Origin: an uncultured Actinomycetes bacterium
Lineage (GTDB): Bacteria > Actinomycetota > Acidimicrobiia > Acidimicrobiales > RAAP-2
Direction: 5' to 3'
Length of the DNA: 64,000 nucleotides
Assembly (NCBI GenBank): GCA_903871335.1
Contig: CAIQGE010000026.1
Span: forward strand, 48,427-112,426
Shown: piece by piece, positions 25,087-34,421 of the stretch
Layout of the letters: each line of letters begins with the position of its first letter
Numbering within the stretch: position 1 is the stretch's first letter
Notes under the pieces: generated by a model
The model's database searches: none
Told to the model about the DNA's origin: nothing
What the model saw: the letters and a program-made list of their open reading frames with translations, nothing else
Made by a program: the position numbers and the translations under genes

Positions 25087-26181
25087 GTGACCGGTATCGC
25101 TCTGTGGGCTCGCATACTCTGCGGCGTTGTCGGGGTGTTTATCGTCATCGCCGTCTTCGACGCGGCGATTCGGACGTTCCTGCTCCCGCGAGCGGCCAAC
25201 GTTCGACTCACACGTGACGTGGCGAAGGTCGTGGGTCGCATCTTTCGCCTCATCGCGAGCCCCCAACGCAGTTACGCGACGCGAGACCGGGTGCTCTCGC
25301 TGTATCCCTCGATTCTCCTTTTGATCTTTCAGGCCATCTGGCTGAGTTTCTCGTTGGTGGCCTTTGCGTTGCTCTTCATGGCGGCGGGCGTGAGTTCGTG
25401 GGCGCGAGCATTTGAAATTTCGGGTTCCTCGCTGTTTACTTTGGGCTCGTCGCCGGTGAGCGGGGGAGTGCGCATTGCACTCGGTTACGTGGAAGCTGGC
25501 GTGGGCCTGACCCTGCTGGCGTTGCTCATTGCCTTTATCCCGACGCTCTACGGCGCGTTCCAGCGTCGCGAGGTCAGTGTGTCGCGACTGTCCGTGCGCT
25601 CCGGCATTCCTTCGACACCCTGGGGCGTCATCGAGATCGCCCAGAGTGTGCAGTCCTTCGCGCGACTCGACGAACTGTGGCACGAATGGGAGCAATGGTT
25701 TATTGAAACGGGCGAGACCCACACCACGCTCACCATTCTCAATTTCTACCGGTCACCAAATCGCAACCAGACCTGGATGACCGCGGCGGCCACCGTTTTG
25801 GACTCCGCTGCTCTCTACAACGCGGCCGTCGATCACCCGACCTCGGCGCAGGCGGGGCTCTGCATTCGGTCGGGGTGGATTGCGCTGCGCGGTATCGCTG
25901 ACTACTTTGGCGTCCCCTATTCGACAACGCCGAAGAGATCGGACCCCATTTCTATTTCGAGGGAGGAGTTCGAGTTGGTGCTCGACCACCTCGCGGCCAG
26001 TGGTGTTCCGATCGTGCCGGACCGCAATGTGGCGTGGAAGGACTTCCTCGGTTGGCGCGTGAACTACGACTCGATGGTCGAGGAACTCTCGCGCCGCTTC
26101 GACTGTCCGCGCACCGAGTGGACGGCGGTCGCCGTGCAACCCGTCTTTGGTTTGTCGAATCTCCGTGGCAAAGAGGACTAG
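25087..26181 (+). CDS. Membrane protein with channel-like core
   Basis: A 364-residue protein with an N-terminal transmembrane helix, a pair of helices at about residues 80-160 around the segment S-S-L-F-T-L-G-S-S-P, and a large cytoplasmic C-terminal domain. The arrangement of helix, short pore-like loop and helix recalls two-TM ion channels, but the loop is not a clear TVGYG selectivity filter. GTG 25087 fits a TACCGT box seven bases upstream, and GTG 25078 is also in frame. The function is unassigned. Confidence 0.65.
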   Translation: MTGIALWARILCGVVGVFIVIAVFDAAIRTFLLPRAANVRLTRDVAKVVGRIFRLIASPQRSYATRDRVLSLYPSILLLIFQAIWLSFSLVAFALLFMAAGVSSWARAFEISGSSLFTLGSSPVSGGVRIALGYVEAGVGLTLLALLIAFIPTLYGAFQRREVSVSRLSVRSGIPSTPWGVIEIAQSVQSFARLDELWHEWEQWFIETGETHTTLTILNFYRSPNRNQTWMTAAATVLDSAALYNAAVDHPTSAQAGLCIRSGWIALRGIADYFGVPYSTTPKRSDPISISREEFELVLDHLAASGVPIVPDRNVAWKDFLGWRVNYDSMVEELSRRFDCPRTEWTAVAVQPVFGLSNLRGKED

Positions 26182-26238
26182 GCCGCGCCGCGGGCACCAT
26201 TCCCTCGCGGGGACGCCCACGACTGACAACATGGCGCC

Positions 26239-26730
26239 ATGAGTTCTCATTCGTGGCAGTCGCATTGGCACAAACACCCCGGGGTGCGTTCGGGCGACGA
26301 GCTCTCGCGAGGAGAGCGCGCCGCCGACCGCATGCGCAACGTCATGGGATCGTGGCCGTTCGTCTTTTCGTTCTTCGGCGTGATGATCCTCTGGGCGCTG
26401 ACGAACACGTTGCTGATCTCTCACGTGCTGCATCACAAGGCGTTTGACCCGTACCCCTACATTCTCTTGAACCTGTTTCTGTCGATGCTCGCGGGAGTCC
26501 AGGCGGCCGCCCTGCTGATCGCGGCCAAGCGCGCCGACGCGATCTCGTCGGAGGTGGCCATGCACACCTCCACGAATACCGACGACATCAAGAAGCTCAT
26601 TCAGGAAAACACCGAGCTCACGTCACAGGTGAAGTCGAATACGGACCTCCTCGACGAGATCCATCGGCACGTGACGGCCATCGGCGAGATTCTCGGGGCG
26701 CAGAGCGGGCAGTTCGATCCCGAGGAGTAA
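26239..26730 (+). CDS. DUF1003 membrane protein
   Basis: A 163-residue protein with two transmembrane helices (about residues 40-62 and 75-95). The family signature between and after them is F-D-P-Y-P-Y-I-L-L-N-L-F-L-S. The polar N-terminus holds R-x-A-D-R-M-x-N, and the C-terminal part is a coiled coil of about 60 residues (D-D-I-K-K-L-I-Q-E-N-T-E-L). The role of DUF1003 proteins is poorly known. It ends four bases from the convergent ABC-F gene. Confidence 0.85.
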   Translation: MSSHSWQSHWHKHPGVRSGDELSRGERAADRMRNVMGSWPFVFSFFGVMILWALTNTLLISHVLHHKAFDPYPYILLNLFLSMLAGVQAAALLIAAKRADAISSEVAMHTSTNTDDIKKLIQENTELTSQVKSNTDLLDEIHRHVTAIGEILGAQSGQFDPEE

Positions 26731-26734
26731 GCCG

Positions 26735-28435
26735 TCAGTCGTGGCTGAGGAGCAACCACTCTTCTTCAATCACGTCCAGCTCGCCCTGCACCGAATGGAG
26801 ATCATCACCTAATGCCTTGAGCACCACGTGATCGGTGGTGGCGGCGAGTTTGTCGACGAGCTTGGATTTCTTTCGTTCTAACTTCGTCATTTCCTTTTCG
26901 ATCTCACGTAAGCGCTTGTTCTTGGAAACAGTGGGAGCCGCGTCGCTGGACTCGTCCACGCGCAGCGAGCTCGACTTCGTCGGTGCCGAGGCGCGCGCGA
27001 TCCATCCGTCAATGCCTCCGGGCACGGCGTGGACGGAGCCGTCTCGTCGAACCTCAATGAGCCGGTCGGTGGTGCGCGACAAGAAAGTTCGGTCGTGTGA
27101 GACAACGATGAGTGTGCCGGGCCATTCGGCGAGAAAGTCCTCGACCATGCGCAGAGTCTCAAGATCCAGATCATTGGTCGGCTCATCCAAGAACAGCACA
27201 TTCGGTCGTGAAGCGACCGCGAGGAGAAGTTGGAGACGACGGCGCTCTCCTCCCGAGAGTTCCTTGACCCGTGACGCGGGGAGGGCCCCGGTAAACCAGA
27301 AGCGACGCATGAGGGCAATGTCGGCGAGATCGCCGGGCGGACGATGCGGACCGGCGACGAGTTGTTGCACCGTCGCCTCGGGATCGAGGTCAGCGCCATT
27401 TTGGTCGAAGTGGGACAGCACCACCTTGGCACCGTGCTTGACCTCGCCACTGTGAGGTGAGACCTGCTTGGTGAGGAGTCGCAACAACGTTGACTTGCCC
27501 GCGCCATTGGGACCGACAATGCCGAGTCGGTCGCCAGGGCCAATGTCGATCGTGGCATCGAGCACGGTGGGTGGTTGCCCCTCGTAGGCGAAGGTGACGT
27601 CGTACGCCGACACGGCGGTCTTACCGAGCCGCGGCATCTCAATGCTGATGTCGAGGGCTCCATCGCGGGCGGCGGCGTCGGGTCGGGCGGCCAGTAGGCG
27701 TTGCGCGGCGTCAATCCGGGCCTGGGGTTTGGTGGATCGAGCCTTCACGCCTCGCCGCAACCAAGCCAGTTCGTGGCGCGCGAGATTGCGGCGAGTGGCC
27801 TCCGCGGCAGCGGCGATCTCTTCGCGGGTGGCCTGAGCCTCGAGGAACGCGGCGTAGCCTCCCGCGTGCACGTAGGTCGCACCCCGGTCGATCTCGAGCA
27901 TGCGGGTGGTGACGCGGTCCAGTAAGAAGCGGTCGTGGCTCACGAGGACGACCGCCCCCGCGAAGGCCGCGATCTGTTGTTCCAGCCACTCAATAGCTTC
28001 GAGGTCGAGGTGGTTCGTCGGTTCGTCGAGGATGAGGAGGTCCGTCTCGGTGGCGAACACTTGGGCGAGTGCCACGCGTTTGGATTGTCCACCCGACAGG
28101 CTGGACGTGTGTTGATCGAGCGAACCCGTCATGCCGAGGCGATCCAGTGCGGCGGCCGCCTCCCAACCTTCACCAATGGCGTCGCGCACGGAACCAGGCG
28201 CGAAGTCGGGATCCTGTTCGAGGAATCCCACCCGCACTCCACGGCCTCGATGTACGGTGCCGTCATCGGGCGTCAGAGAACCCGCCACGAGTCGTAGCAG
28301 GGTGGACTTTCCGGCGCCGTTAATGCCGACGACGCCGATGCGATCGCCGCTCGAGATCGTGAGATTGAGATTGTCGAAAAGAGGTCGATCATTGCCACGC
28401 AGGACAACGTTTTGCAGAGTGACGAGGATGCTCAC
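26735..28435 (-). CDS. ABC-F family ATPase (Uup-like)
   Basis: A soluble 566-residue protein with two ABC cassettes and no membrane segments. Both Walker A sites are intact (G-I-N-G-A-G-K-S-T and G-P-N-G-A-G-K-S-T), as are both signatures (L-S-G-G-Q-S-K-R, L-S-G-G-E-R-R-R) and both Walker B motifs ending D-E-P-T-N. The inter-domain linker is helical and the C-terminus is a charged coiled coil, as in Uup. ABC-F proteins act on ribosomes, and Uup also affects DNA structures. GTG 28435 is chosen because V-S-I-L-V-T-L-Q-N-V starts the fold. Confidence 0.88.
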   Translation of the reverse strand: MSILVTLQNVVLRGNDRPLFDNLNLTISSGDRIGVVGINGAGKSTLLRLVAGSLTPDDGTVHRGRGVRVGFLEQDPDFAPGSVRDAIGEGWEAAAALDRLGMTGSLDQHTSSLSGGQSKRVALAQVFATETDLLILDEPTNHLDLEAIEWLEQQIAAFAGAVVLVSHDRFLLDRVTTRMLEIDRGATYVHAGGYAAFLEAQATREEIAAAAEATRRNLARHELAWLRRGVKARSTKPQARIDAAQRLLAARPDAAARDGALDISIEMPRLGKTAVSAYDVTFAYEGQPPTVLDATIDIGPGDRLGIVGPNGAGKSTLLRLLTKQVSPHSGEVKHGAKVVLSHFDQNGADLDPEATVQQLVAGPHRPPGDLADIALMRRFWFTGALPASRVKELSGGERRRLQLLLAVASRPNVLFLDEPTNDLDLETLRMVEDFLAEWPGTLIVVSHDRTFLSRTTDRLIEVRRDGSVHAVPGGIDGWIARASAPTKSSSLRVDESSDAAPTVSKNKRLREIEKEMTKLERKKSKLVDKLAATTDHVVLKALGDDLHSVQGELDVIEEEWLLLSHD

Positions 28436-28478
28436 GGGCGACGCCCGCAGTGACACGAGTCGTAGTGCCGAGGCTCCC

Positions 28479-29807
28479 TCACGCGTTCTTCGGTAGCTGC
28501 GAGAACGGCGTGTTCTTGTCCGGCCCTAGGTCCTTAGGCAGTCCCAACACGCGCTCCGAAAGAATGTTGCGCTGAATCTGGTCGGTTCCGCCGTAGATCT
28601 GTGGAGCCTGGGCGTACAAGGAGGTCGTCGTCACGGCCGGGAGGAAGGGATTGCCGATCAGTTCGCTCAATTCCTTTTGCTCGCTCGACTCGTAGCCGTG
28701 CAGCATTCCCTGATTACCCACAATCGTAAGACCGAGGTCACGGGTGAGTCGCATGATCATCGACATGGAGAGCTTGGAGATGTTTCCCATGCCCGGAATG
28801 TCCTGGCCCTGCGCGCGCGCCACCTTGACGCGCTCACCATTAATGCGGCCAATTTCGTTCAGCGTGAACAAGCGCACCAAATCCTGACGCACCGTGGCGC
28901 GCTTTGAAGCACCATTTCCCTTGGCGAGACCACTGAGAATCTCGAACATGCCACCCGAGCGCTTCTTCGGGGTACTCGCGGAGCTGGACTTCTTGGGCGC
29001 CGGCGCCGTGACGAAGTCGCCGACGCGCTTGTTCAAGTTGCCGGCAATGGTGCCGGGGGTGGCCGTCGCGCCGCGCGAGCTGCCGCCAGAACCGAGACCC
29101 GAACGCTCGTAGGTCAACGTCGTGTTCGCTACTTTCCAGCCATTGTTCTTTCCGCCAATGAGGGCCGAATTGGGCACGCGCGCGTCAGTCAGGAAGGTCT
29201 CGTTGAACATGGCGTGGCCGGTCATCTCACGCAGCGGTCGCACCTCGACGCCGCTTTGGTGCATGTCGCAGGCGAAGTACGAGATGCCCTGGTGCTTCGG
29301 CAGGTCGACGTTGGTTCGTGCGATCAACATCCCGAGGTCCGCACTCTGGCCGAGCGACGTCCACACCTTTTGTCCCGTGACGACCCACTCCTCGCCGTCC
29401 TCGATCGCGCGAGTGGTGAGTCCGGCGAGGTCGGATCCGGCACCGGGTTCGGAGAAGAGTTGGCACCACGCCTTTTGTCCGGTCACGATCTCACGGACGT
29501 AGAGGTCAATTTGTTCGGGCGTACCGTGGTCGGCAATGGTCGGTGCCGCGAGCAGCAGCCCGAGTCCGTCAGGAGCGCCCATGGCGCCGAAGGCCTGGAT
29601 CTCATTGGCGATCTGCACGCCCACCGAACGTGCAACACCGCGACCAAAGGCGTGAGTGGGGAGCGTCGGTGCCGCCCAACCCGCGAGACCTAACTTCTCC
29701 CACCACTGAGCGACCGTCAGGTCGGGATCCCAGTTGTCAGAAAGCCAGGTACGAAGTTCATCCAAAATCGAATCGCTATTCGTGGCGCTGTCGAGCGTGG
29801 CGGTCAT
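28479..29807 (-). CDS. Acyl-CoA dehydrogenase (FadE type) with Lys/Ser-rich insert
   Basis: A 442-residue acyl-CoA dehydrogenase. The FAD-binding segment Q-L-F-S-E-P-G-A-G-S-D-L-A-G-L, the W-V-V-T-G-Q-K-V-W-T motif and the C-terminal Y-G-G-T-D-Q-I-Q-R-N-I are clear. An insertion of about 35 residues rich in Pro, Lys and Ser (around residues 270-305) interrupts the C-terminal helical domain. FadE-like enzymes of this kind often work as heteromers in steroid or branched acyl-CoA oxidation, and the partner may be elsewhere. ATG 29807 has GGGGAGGA upstream. Confidence 0.88.
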   Translation of the reverse strand: MTATLDSATNSDSILDELRTWLSDNWDPDLTVAQWWEKLGLAGWAAPTLPTHAFGRGVARSVGVQIANEIQAFGAMGAPDGLGLLLAAPTIADHGTPEQIDLYVREIVTGQKAWCQLFSEPGAGSDLAGLTTRAIEDGEEWVVTGQKVWTSLGQSADLGMLIARTNVDLPKHQGISYFACDMHQSGVEVRPLREMTGHAMFNETFLTDARVPNSALIGGKNNGWKVANTTLTYERSGLGSGGSSRGATATPGTIAGNLNKRVGDFVTAPAPKKSSSASTPKKRSGGMFEILSGLAKGNGASKRATVRQDLVRLFTLNEIGRINGERVKVARAQGQDIPGMGNISKLSMSMIMRLTRDLGLTIVGNQGMLHGYESSEQKELSELIGNPFLPAVTTTSLYAQAPQIYGGTDQIQRNILSERVLGLPKDLGPDKNTPFSQLPKNA

Positions 29808-29960
29808 CTCGTCCTCCCCAAGGGTGAGTACCGCGGACCGGTTGATCCGTCCGCATCAATATAGGACGATTGGTTACTTGCGAGTAACACTTCGTGTACG
29901 CCCGCGCGTGACCGACTCCTAGAGTGCATCAGAAGCCCAGCACTCGCGAAAGGACCCTCC

Positions 29961-30392
29961 ATGGCCAAAGTTCTCTACACCGCGCACGCCATCGTCTCCG
30001 GTGGTCGTAACGGACACGGCAGTACGTCTGACGGCACACTGCAGCTGGACCTTCGGCGACCGACGGAGATGGGTGGCGAAGGCGGCGGCACGAATCCTGA
30101 AGAACTCTTCGCCGTTGGCTACGCCGCGTGTTTCGAGGGTGCCATGGGTGCCGTCGCGCGTCGCTTGAAGATCGAAGAGGGTGAAGTCACGATTCGTTCC
30201 GCGGTCAGCTTGACCCCGAACGGAACGGGCGGATTCTTCTTGTCCGTGACCTTGGATGTGTCGGTTCCCGCAATTGACGATAGGGACGTCAAAATCGAGC
30301 TCATCAAGGGCGCGCACGAAGTGTGCCCCTATTCCAACGCCACGCGTGGAAATATTGACGTGGAACTGCTCCTCGACGGCGAAGCGATCTGA
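29961..30392 (+). CDS. ohr: Organic hydroperoxide resistance protein
   Basis: A thiol peroxidase that reduces organic hydroperoxides. At 143 residues it has both redox cysteines: Y-A-A-C-F-E-G-A-M (reactive Cys) and H-E-V-C-P-Y-S-N-A-T-R-G-N (resolving Cys), plus the early R-N-G-H-G-x-S-x-D-G segment. AAAGGA lies before ATG 29961. No OhrR regulator gene is adjacent. It is divergent from the acyl-CoA dehydrogenase, with about 150 bp between. Confidence 0.93.
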   Translation: MAKVLYTAHAIVSGGRNGHGSTSDGTLQLDLRRPTEMGGEGGGTNPEELFAVGYAACFEGAMGAVARRLKIEEGEVTIRSAVSLTPNGTGGFFLSVTLDVSVPAIDDRDVKIELIKGAHEVCPYSNATRGNIDVELLLDGEAI

Positions 30393-30413
30393 TCGCCGTC
30401 GAGTCGGTCGAAG

Positions 30414-30743
30414 TTACGCGCCGGCGAGCACTTTCGCCTTGGCGACTTCGTACTCAGCCTCACTGAGGGCGCCGGCATTCTTCAGGTCCAGCAGCTTTTG
30501 AATCTGCGAGACCATGTCGCCACCAGGTGCGGCTGCGGCTGCGGGTGCGGCGCCTTGATTTTCCAGTGCATCCAAGCGGGCCTGGGTCTCTGCGTCGTGT
30601 TGGGCCGCGGCCTGCTGTTGTGAGGCGGCAGCCTGCTTTTTGTTGTTCATGCCGCCGACGACGGCCGAAGCCGTTCCGGCGACGACGGCAGTGCGGGCCA
30701 TCGTACCGACGAGTCCCGGTCGTCCCATGCGTCGTCTCATCAT
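30414..30743 (-). CDS. SHOCT-domain protein
   Basis: A 109-residue protein. The N-terminus has an Arg-rich stretch then a weakly hydrophobic Gly/Ala segment. The middle is Gln/Ala-rich, and the last 30 residues form a SHOCT helix pair (I-Q-K-L-L-D-L-K-N-A-G-A-L-S-E-A-E-Y). SHOCT domains are thought to mediate oligomerisation. AAGGAGA precedes ATG 30743. It lies 36 bp downstream of the DUF6325 gene on the same strand, a pairing seen in other actinobacteria. Confidence 0.82.
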   Translation of the reverse strand: MMRRRMGRPGLVGTMARTAVVAGTASAVVGGMNNKKQAAASQQQAAAQHDAETQARLDALENQGAAPAAAAAPGGDMVSQIQKLLDLKNAGALSEAEYEVAKAKVLAGA

Positions 30744-30779
30744 GTTGTGTCTCCTTGGCGTGTGATGTTCGTGGTGTTG

Positions 30780-31214
30780 TTAGGCGTCGAGGCTGGAGAG
30801 TTCGTCCAGCAAGGCGTCAATGGCGATCCCCGGGACTCGGAAGTCACCGGCGAGAATGCCACCGGAACCGACAATGGCGTCGCGGAACGGCTTGGCCCAC
30901 GTGTGTTCAAACACGAGGATGGCACCCGAAGAGTTCAGGGGCAATTGCTCGGACAGTTCGGCGACGTCCTCGTCGGAAATGAGCGAGTCCAGTTGATCAA
31001 GCAACGAGGCCAGGCGAGCGGCGTCATGGTTGGCACCGAGTTGGTCGAACTCGATAAAGGCAATGTCGCCATCTGCATCTTTGGTCAAGAAGAGTCCGTC
31101 GACGACGCTGATGGTGCCCGCCTCCACCAACTTTTCCAGTTCCGGAATGATGTGGCCATTGAATTGATTGTCAGGAAAAGCGATGACGAGGACTTCGATC
31201 GGTCCGAGTGACAT
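30780..31214 (-). CDS. DUF6325-family protein
   Basis: A 144-residue soluble acidic protein. The N-terminal G-P-I-E-V-L-V-I-A-F-P-D-N-Q-F and the following E-L-E-K-L-V-E-A-G-T-I segment match DUF6325 proteins that accompany SHOCT proteins. It looks like a compact alpha/beta domain with no catalytic motif. CGGAGG lies before ATG 31214. The role is unknown. Confidence 0.75.
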   Translation of the reverse strand: MSLGPIEVLVIAFPDNQFNGHIIPELEKLVEAGTISVVDGLFLTKDADGDIAFIEFDQLGANHDAARLASLLDQLDSLISDEDVAELSEQLPLNSSGAILVFEHTWAKPFRDAIVGSGGILAGDFRVPGIAIDALLDELSSLDA

Positions 31215-31314
31215 GGTGCACCTCCGAGAAGAAACTTACCATCTCTCGATTTTTTGTCGTCAGCGCTGCGGGCATTTCGGTAATGCTGGTGAGGGACGGC
31301 GATCGGGAGCATGA

Positions 31315-31968
31315 ATGAATTGGACCTTGCTGGTGGCGGGTCTGATCGTCACGCTGTCACCACTACCTCTGGTTTGTTTTTTCATCCTCCTGAGTTCGCA
31401 ACGAGGCCTCGCCAAGGGCGCGTCTTTCATCGTGGGGTGGGTGGCGAGTCTGGTCATCATCATTGTGGCGACCTTGCTCGTGACCGGTGGTCGCCCTCCG
31501 CGCCCCGCATCAACACCGGGTCGAGTCGTCTCATTGCTCTTCTTGTTCATTGGGCTCGGCCTCCTCGCCGTCGCGCGCCGTCAATGGCAGAAGTACCGTG
31601 CCGGCGCGCCGGTGAGTGAGGGGCAGGCCAAATTATTGGGGCGCCTCGACACGATGCCTCTGTGGAGTGCGGGAACCTTGGGTGTGCTCATACAACCGTG
31701 GCCGTTCGTGGCGGCGGGCGCAGCATCGGTGAGTGAGATCGACCTGCGATCACCGTCGGCGTGGATCTCGATTGCTTTGTACGTGGTCTTCGCGACAAGC
31801 ACCTTGTTGTGCGCCGAGATCTACGTCATGGTGAACAAAGAGCGAGCTGTGCGGCAATTGACCGCCACGAGAAGATGGCTCGAGGCACGTCAACGTCTCT
31901 TGTTGTTCACTCTGGCCCTCGTCTTCGGCATCGTCTTGGGTTTCAAAGGATTCTTGCAACTTCTGTGA
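31315..31968 (+). CDS. GAP-family membrane protein (Sap/SfLAP-like), copy 1
   Basis: A 217-residue protein with six predicted transmembrane helices. It has the family start G-L-I-V-T-L-S-P-L-P-L-V, an R-G-x-A-K-G-A-S-F-I-V-G-W segment and a Pro in I-Q-P-W-P-F. The family takes its name from proteins linked to cell-envelope lipid transport in mycobacteria (Sap, sulfolipid-1-addressing protein) and is distantly LysE-like. A second member lies beyond the arylsulfatase gene, so the pair frames that gene. Confidence 0.78.
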   Translation: MNWTLLVAGLIVTLSPLPLVCFFILLSSQRGLAKGASFIVGWVASLVIIIVATLLVTGGRPPRPASTPGRVVSLLFLFIGLGLLAVARRQWQKYRAGAPVSEGQAKLLGRLDTMPLWSAGTLGVLIQPWPFVAAGAASVSEIDLRSPSAWISIALYVVFATSTLLCAEIYVMVNKERAVRQLTATRRWLEARQRLLLFTLALVFGIVLGFKGFLQLL

Positions 31969-32056
31969 CGTTGCCGGTCTCCGGCGATGAGCCGTCCACT
32001 TTGTAGACTTCGCCACAACGGCGCTTGGCGCTGTGAAAGATTTGTTGGGGGACGCC

Positions 32057-34396
32057 ATGACGAGTTCGATTTTGCCCCTAGCGCCGGAGTCCTTCGGTGG
32101 CGTGATTCACCACCTCGCGACCGAGTCCACCCCCGAGCGACCGAGTATCACCCGCCCACCGGCAGGGGCGCCGAACGTTGTCGTCGTGATGTTGGACGAC
32201 GTTGGTTTTGGCGCCTTTAGCGCCTTCGGTGGTCCGGTGCCGACACCGGCTCTGGACCGGATTATTGCCAAGGGATTGCAGTACAACCAATTCCATACCA
32301 CCGGACTGTGCTCACCCAGTCGCGCGGCTCTTTTAACGGGGCGTAATCACCACAGTGCCCACATGGGTGGCATTGGGGAAATCGCGTACGGCTATCCCGG
32401 ATACGACGGCATCATTCCGAAATCGACGGCCACAATCGCAGAAATCCTGCGGCAGCACGGGTACTCGACGGCACTCTTCGGTAAGGCCCACGTGACGCCC
32501 ATGTGGGAGGTCGGTCCGGCGGGGCCTTTTGATCGCTGGCCGACGGGACTGGGCTTTGACCGTTTCTACGGATTCCTCGGTGGCGAAGCGTCGCAGTACG
32601 AGCCCGCCCTCTACGACCAGACGACGCCGGTGGAACCCTATGTTGGTCGCGAGGAGTATCACCTCACCGAAGACCTGGCGGACCAGACCATTGCCTGGAT
32701 GCATCAGCACCTCGCTTCGGCACCCGATGTGCCATTCTTCTGTTACTTCTCGCCGGGAGCGACTCACTCACCCCATCACGTCCCGTCGGAATGGATCGAG
32801 AAATTCTCTGGCGCCTTTGATCAGGGATGGGACGCGTTGCGCGAGGAGACCTTTGCGCGTCAACTCGCCCTCGGCGTCATTCCACCCGGCACGCAGCTCA
32901 CACCACGACCCGAGCAACTAGAAGCGTGGGCTGACTACCCGGATCGGTACAAGCCCGTCGCGTCGCGACTGATGGAGGTCTATGCGGCGTTCCTGGCGCA
33001 CACGGACGCTCAAGTGGGTCGGCTCATCGACGAACTCGAGGAACGGGGTCTGTTCGAGGACACTTTGTTCGTCTACATCACGGGCGACAACGGCTCGTCG
33101 GCCGAGGGAACAGTGCACGGCGCGTGGAGCGCCCCGGCGTTTCAGAACGGCATGCCGGAAGATCCCGAGTGGCTGCTCGCACACATGGATGATTTCGGCA
33201 CCGTACGCTGCGAAAATCACTACAACGCCGCCTGGGCGTGGGCGTTGGACGCACCGTTCCAGTGGATGAAACAGGTGGCGTCTCACTTCGGCGCGACGCG
33301 AAATGGCATGGCCGTGTCGTGGCCTCGACACATCGAGGCACGAGGGGAATTGCGTACACAGTTCTCTCACCTCATCGATATCGCCCCAACGATCCTCGAG
33401 GCGGCGGGCATCACCGAACCGACGTCAGTCAATGGTGTCGAGCAGCGTCCCATGGAAGGCGTGTCGCTGGGGTACTCCTTCGCTGATCCCCAGGCCGAGA
33501 TCGCTACTCGCACCCAGTATTTCGAAATTCTGGGGAATCGAGCGCTGTACTGCGACGGATGGATCGCATCGTGTTTTCACGGACGAGTCCCGTGGATTCG
33601 TTCGCAGGCTGTCCCCTTTGACGACGATCACGAGACGTGGGAGTTGTACGACGTTCGCCATGACTTTTCCCAAGCCGTGGATCTCGCCGCGCAGTACCCC
33701 GAGAAGTTGGCCGAACTCCGAGCAATGTTCGTTGTGGAGGCCGAGAAATTCAACGTCTTCCCCCTGAGCGATCAAACTCTGATGCGCGGTCTGCCCTTTA
33801 ATCGACCCAGTCACATGGAGGGCCGTACGACCACCACGTTCTTCGCCGACACGGTGCGTATGCCCGAACTGGCGGTCGTGAATTTCAAGAACGCGTCGTT
33901 TGCGCTGAACGCCGACATTGAGATTCCAGAGGGTGGCGCTCGAGGGGTTCTGATCTCCCAGGGCGGGTCTATGGCGGGCTGGGCGGTGTACCTCGATGAT
34001 CACGGGTGCCCGACGTACTTCTACAACTACTTCGGCCTCGTACTCACCGCAGTCACCGGCGCGCACCCTGTTCCACCGGGCCGACACGAGCTCGGCGTGC
34101 ACTTTACCTATGACGGTGGCGGACTCGGAAAGGGTGGGGTGGTCGTGTTGTCGCTCGATGGTGTTGAGGTGGCGTCCGGGCGTATTGAACAAACGGTGCC
34201 GTTTCTGTTCTCCATGAGTGGCGAGACGTTGGATGTTGGTGTCTCGACGGGTTCGTCGGTGGGGCCGTACCCCGTCATGTACCGATTCTCCGGTACGATC
34301 AAGAAGATTGACGTTGAACTCTTGAGTGACATGAACGAAGAATTGGCAGCCGCTTTTGGTGCGGGTCAGGCGCGCGGCGCACTGGCCCAGCAGTGA
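32057..34396 (+). CDS. Type I arylsulfatase
   Basis: A 779-residue sulfatase that hydrolyses sulfate esters. V-V-V-M-L-D-D-V-G-F-G gives the first metal aspartates, and the formylglycine motif C-S-P-S-R-A-A-L-L-T-G has Cys85. Also visible are G-K-x-H near residue 148, S-P-G-A-T-H-S-P-H-H and T-G-D-N-G-S-S. The last roughly 200 residues look like an added beta domain. No signal peptide is visible, so it appears cytoplasmic. The ATG at 32057 behind GGGGG is preferred to a GTG eight codons earlier. A formylglycine-generating enzyme is not in the window. Confidence 0.9.
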   Translation: MTSSILPLAPESFGGVIHHLATESTPERPSITRPPAGAPNVVVVMLDDVGFGAFSAFGGPVPTPALDRIIAKGLQYNQFHTTGLCSPSRAALLTGRNHHSAHMGGIGEIAYGYPGYDGIIPKSTATIAEILRQHGYSTALFGKAHVTPMWEVGPAGPFDRWPTGLGFDRFYGFLGGEASQYEPALYDQTTPVEPYVGREEYHLTEDLADQTIAWMHQHLASAPDVPFFCYFSPGATHSPHHVPSEWIEKFSGAFDQGWDALREETFARQLALGVIPPGTQLTPRPEQLEAWADYPDRYKPVASRLMEVYAAFLAHTDAQVGRLIDELEERGLFEDTLFVYITGDNGSSAEGTVHGAWSAPAFQNGMPEDPEWLLAHMDDFGTVRCENHYNAAWAWALDAPFQWMKQVASHFGATRNGMAVSWPRHIEARGELRTQFSHLIDIAPTILEAAGITEPTSVNGVEQRPMEGVSLGYSFADPQAEIATRTQYFEILGNRALYCDGWIASCFHGRVPWIRSQAVPFDDDHETWELYDVRHDFSQAVDLAAQYPEKLAELRAMFVVEAEKFNVFPLSDQTLMRGLPFNRPSHMEGRTTTTFFADTVRMPELAVVNFKNASFALNADIEIPEGGARGVLISQGGSMAGWAVYLDDHGCPTYFYNYFGLVLTAVTGAHPVPPGRHELGVHFTYDGGGLGKGGVVVLSLDGVEVASGRIEQTVPFLFSMSGETLDVGVSTGSSVGPYPVMYRFSGTIKKIDVELLSDMNEELAAAFGAGQARGALAQQ

Positions 34397-34421
34397 ACAG
34401 CGGAAGGTCGGTGTAGGCGCA

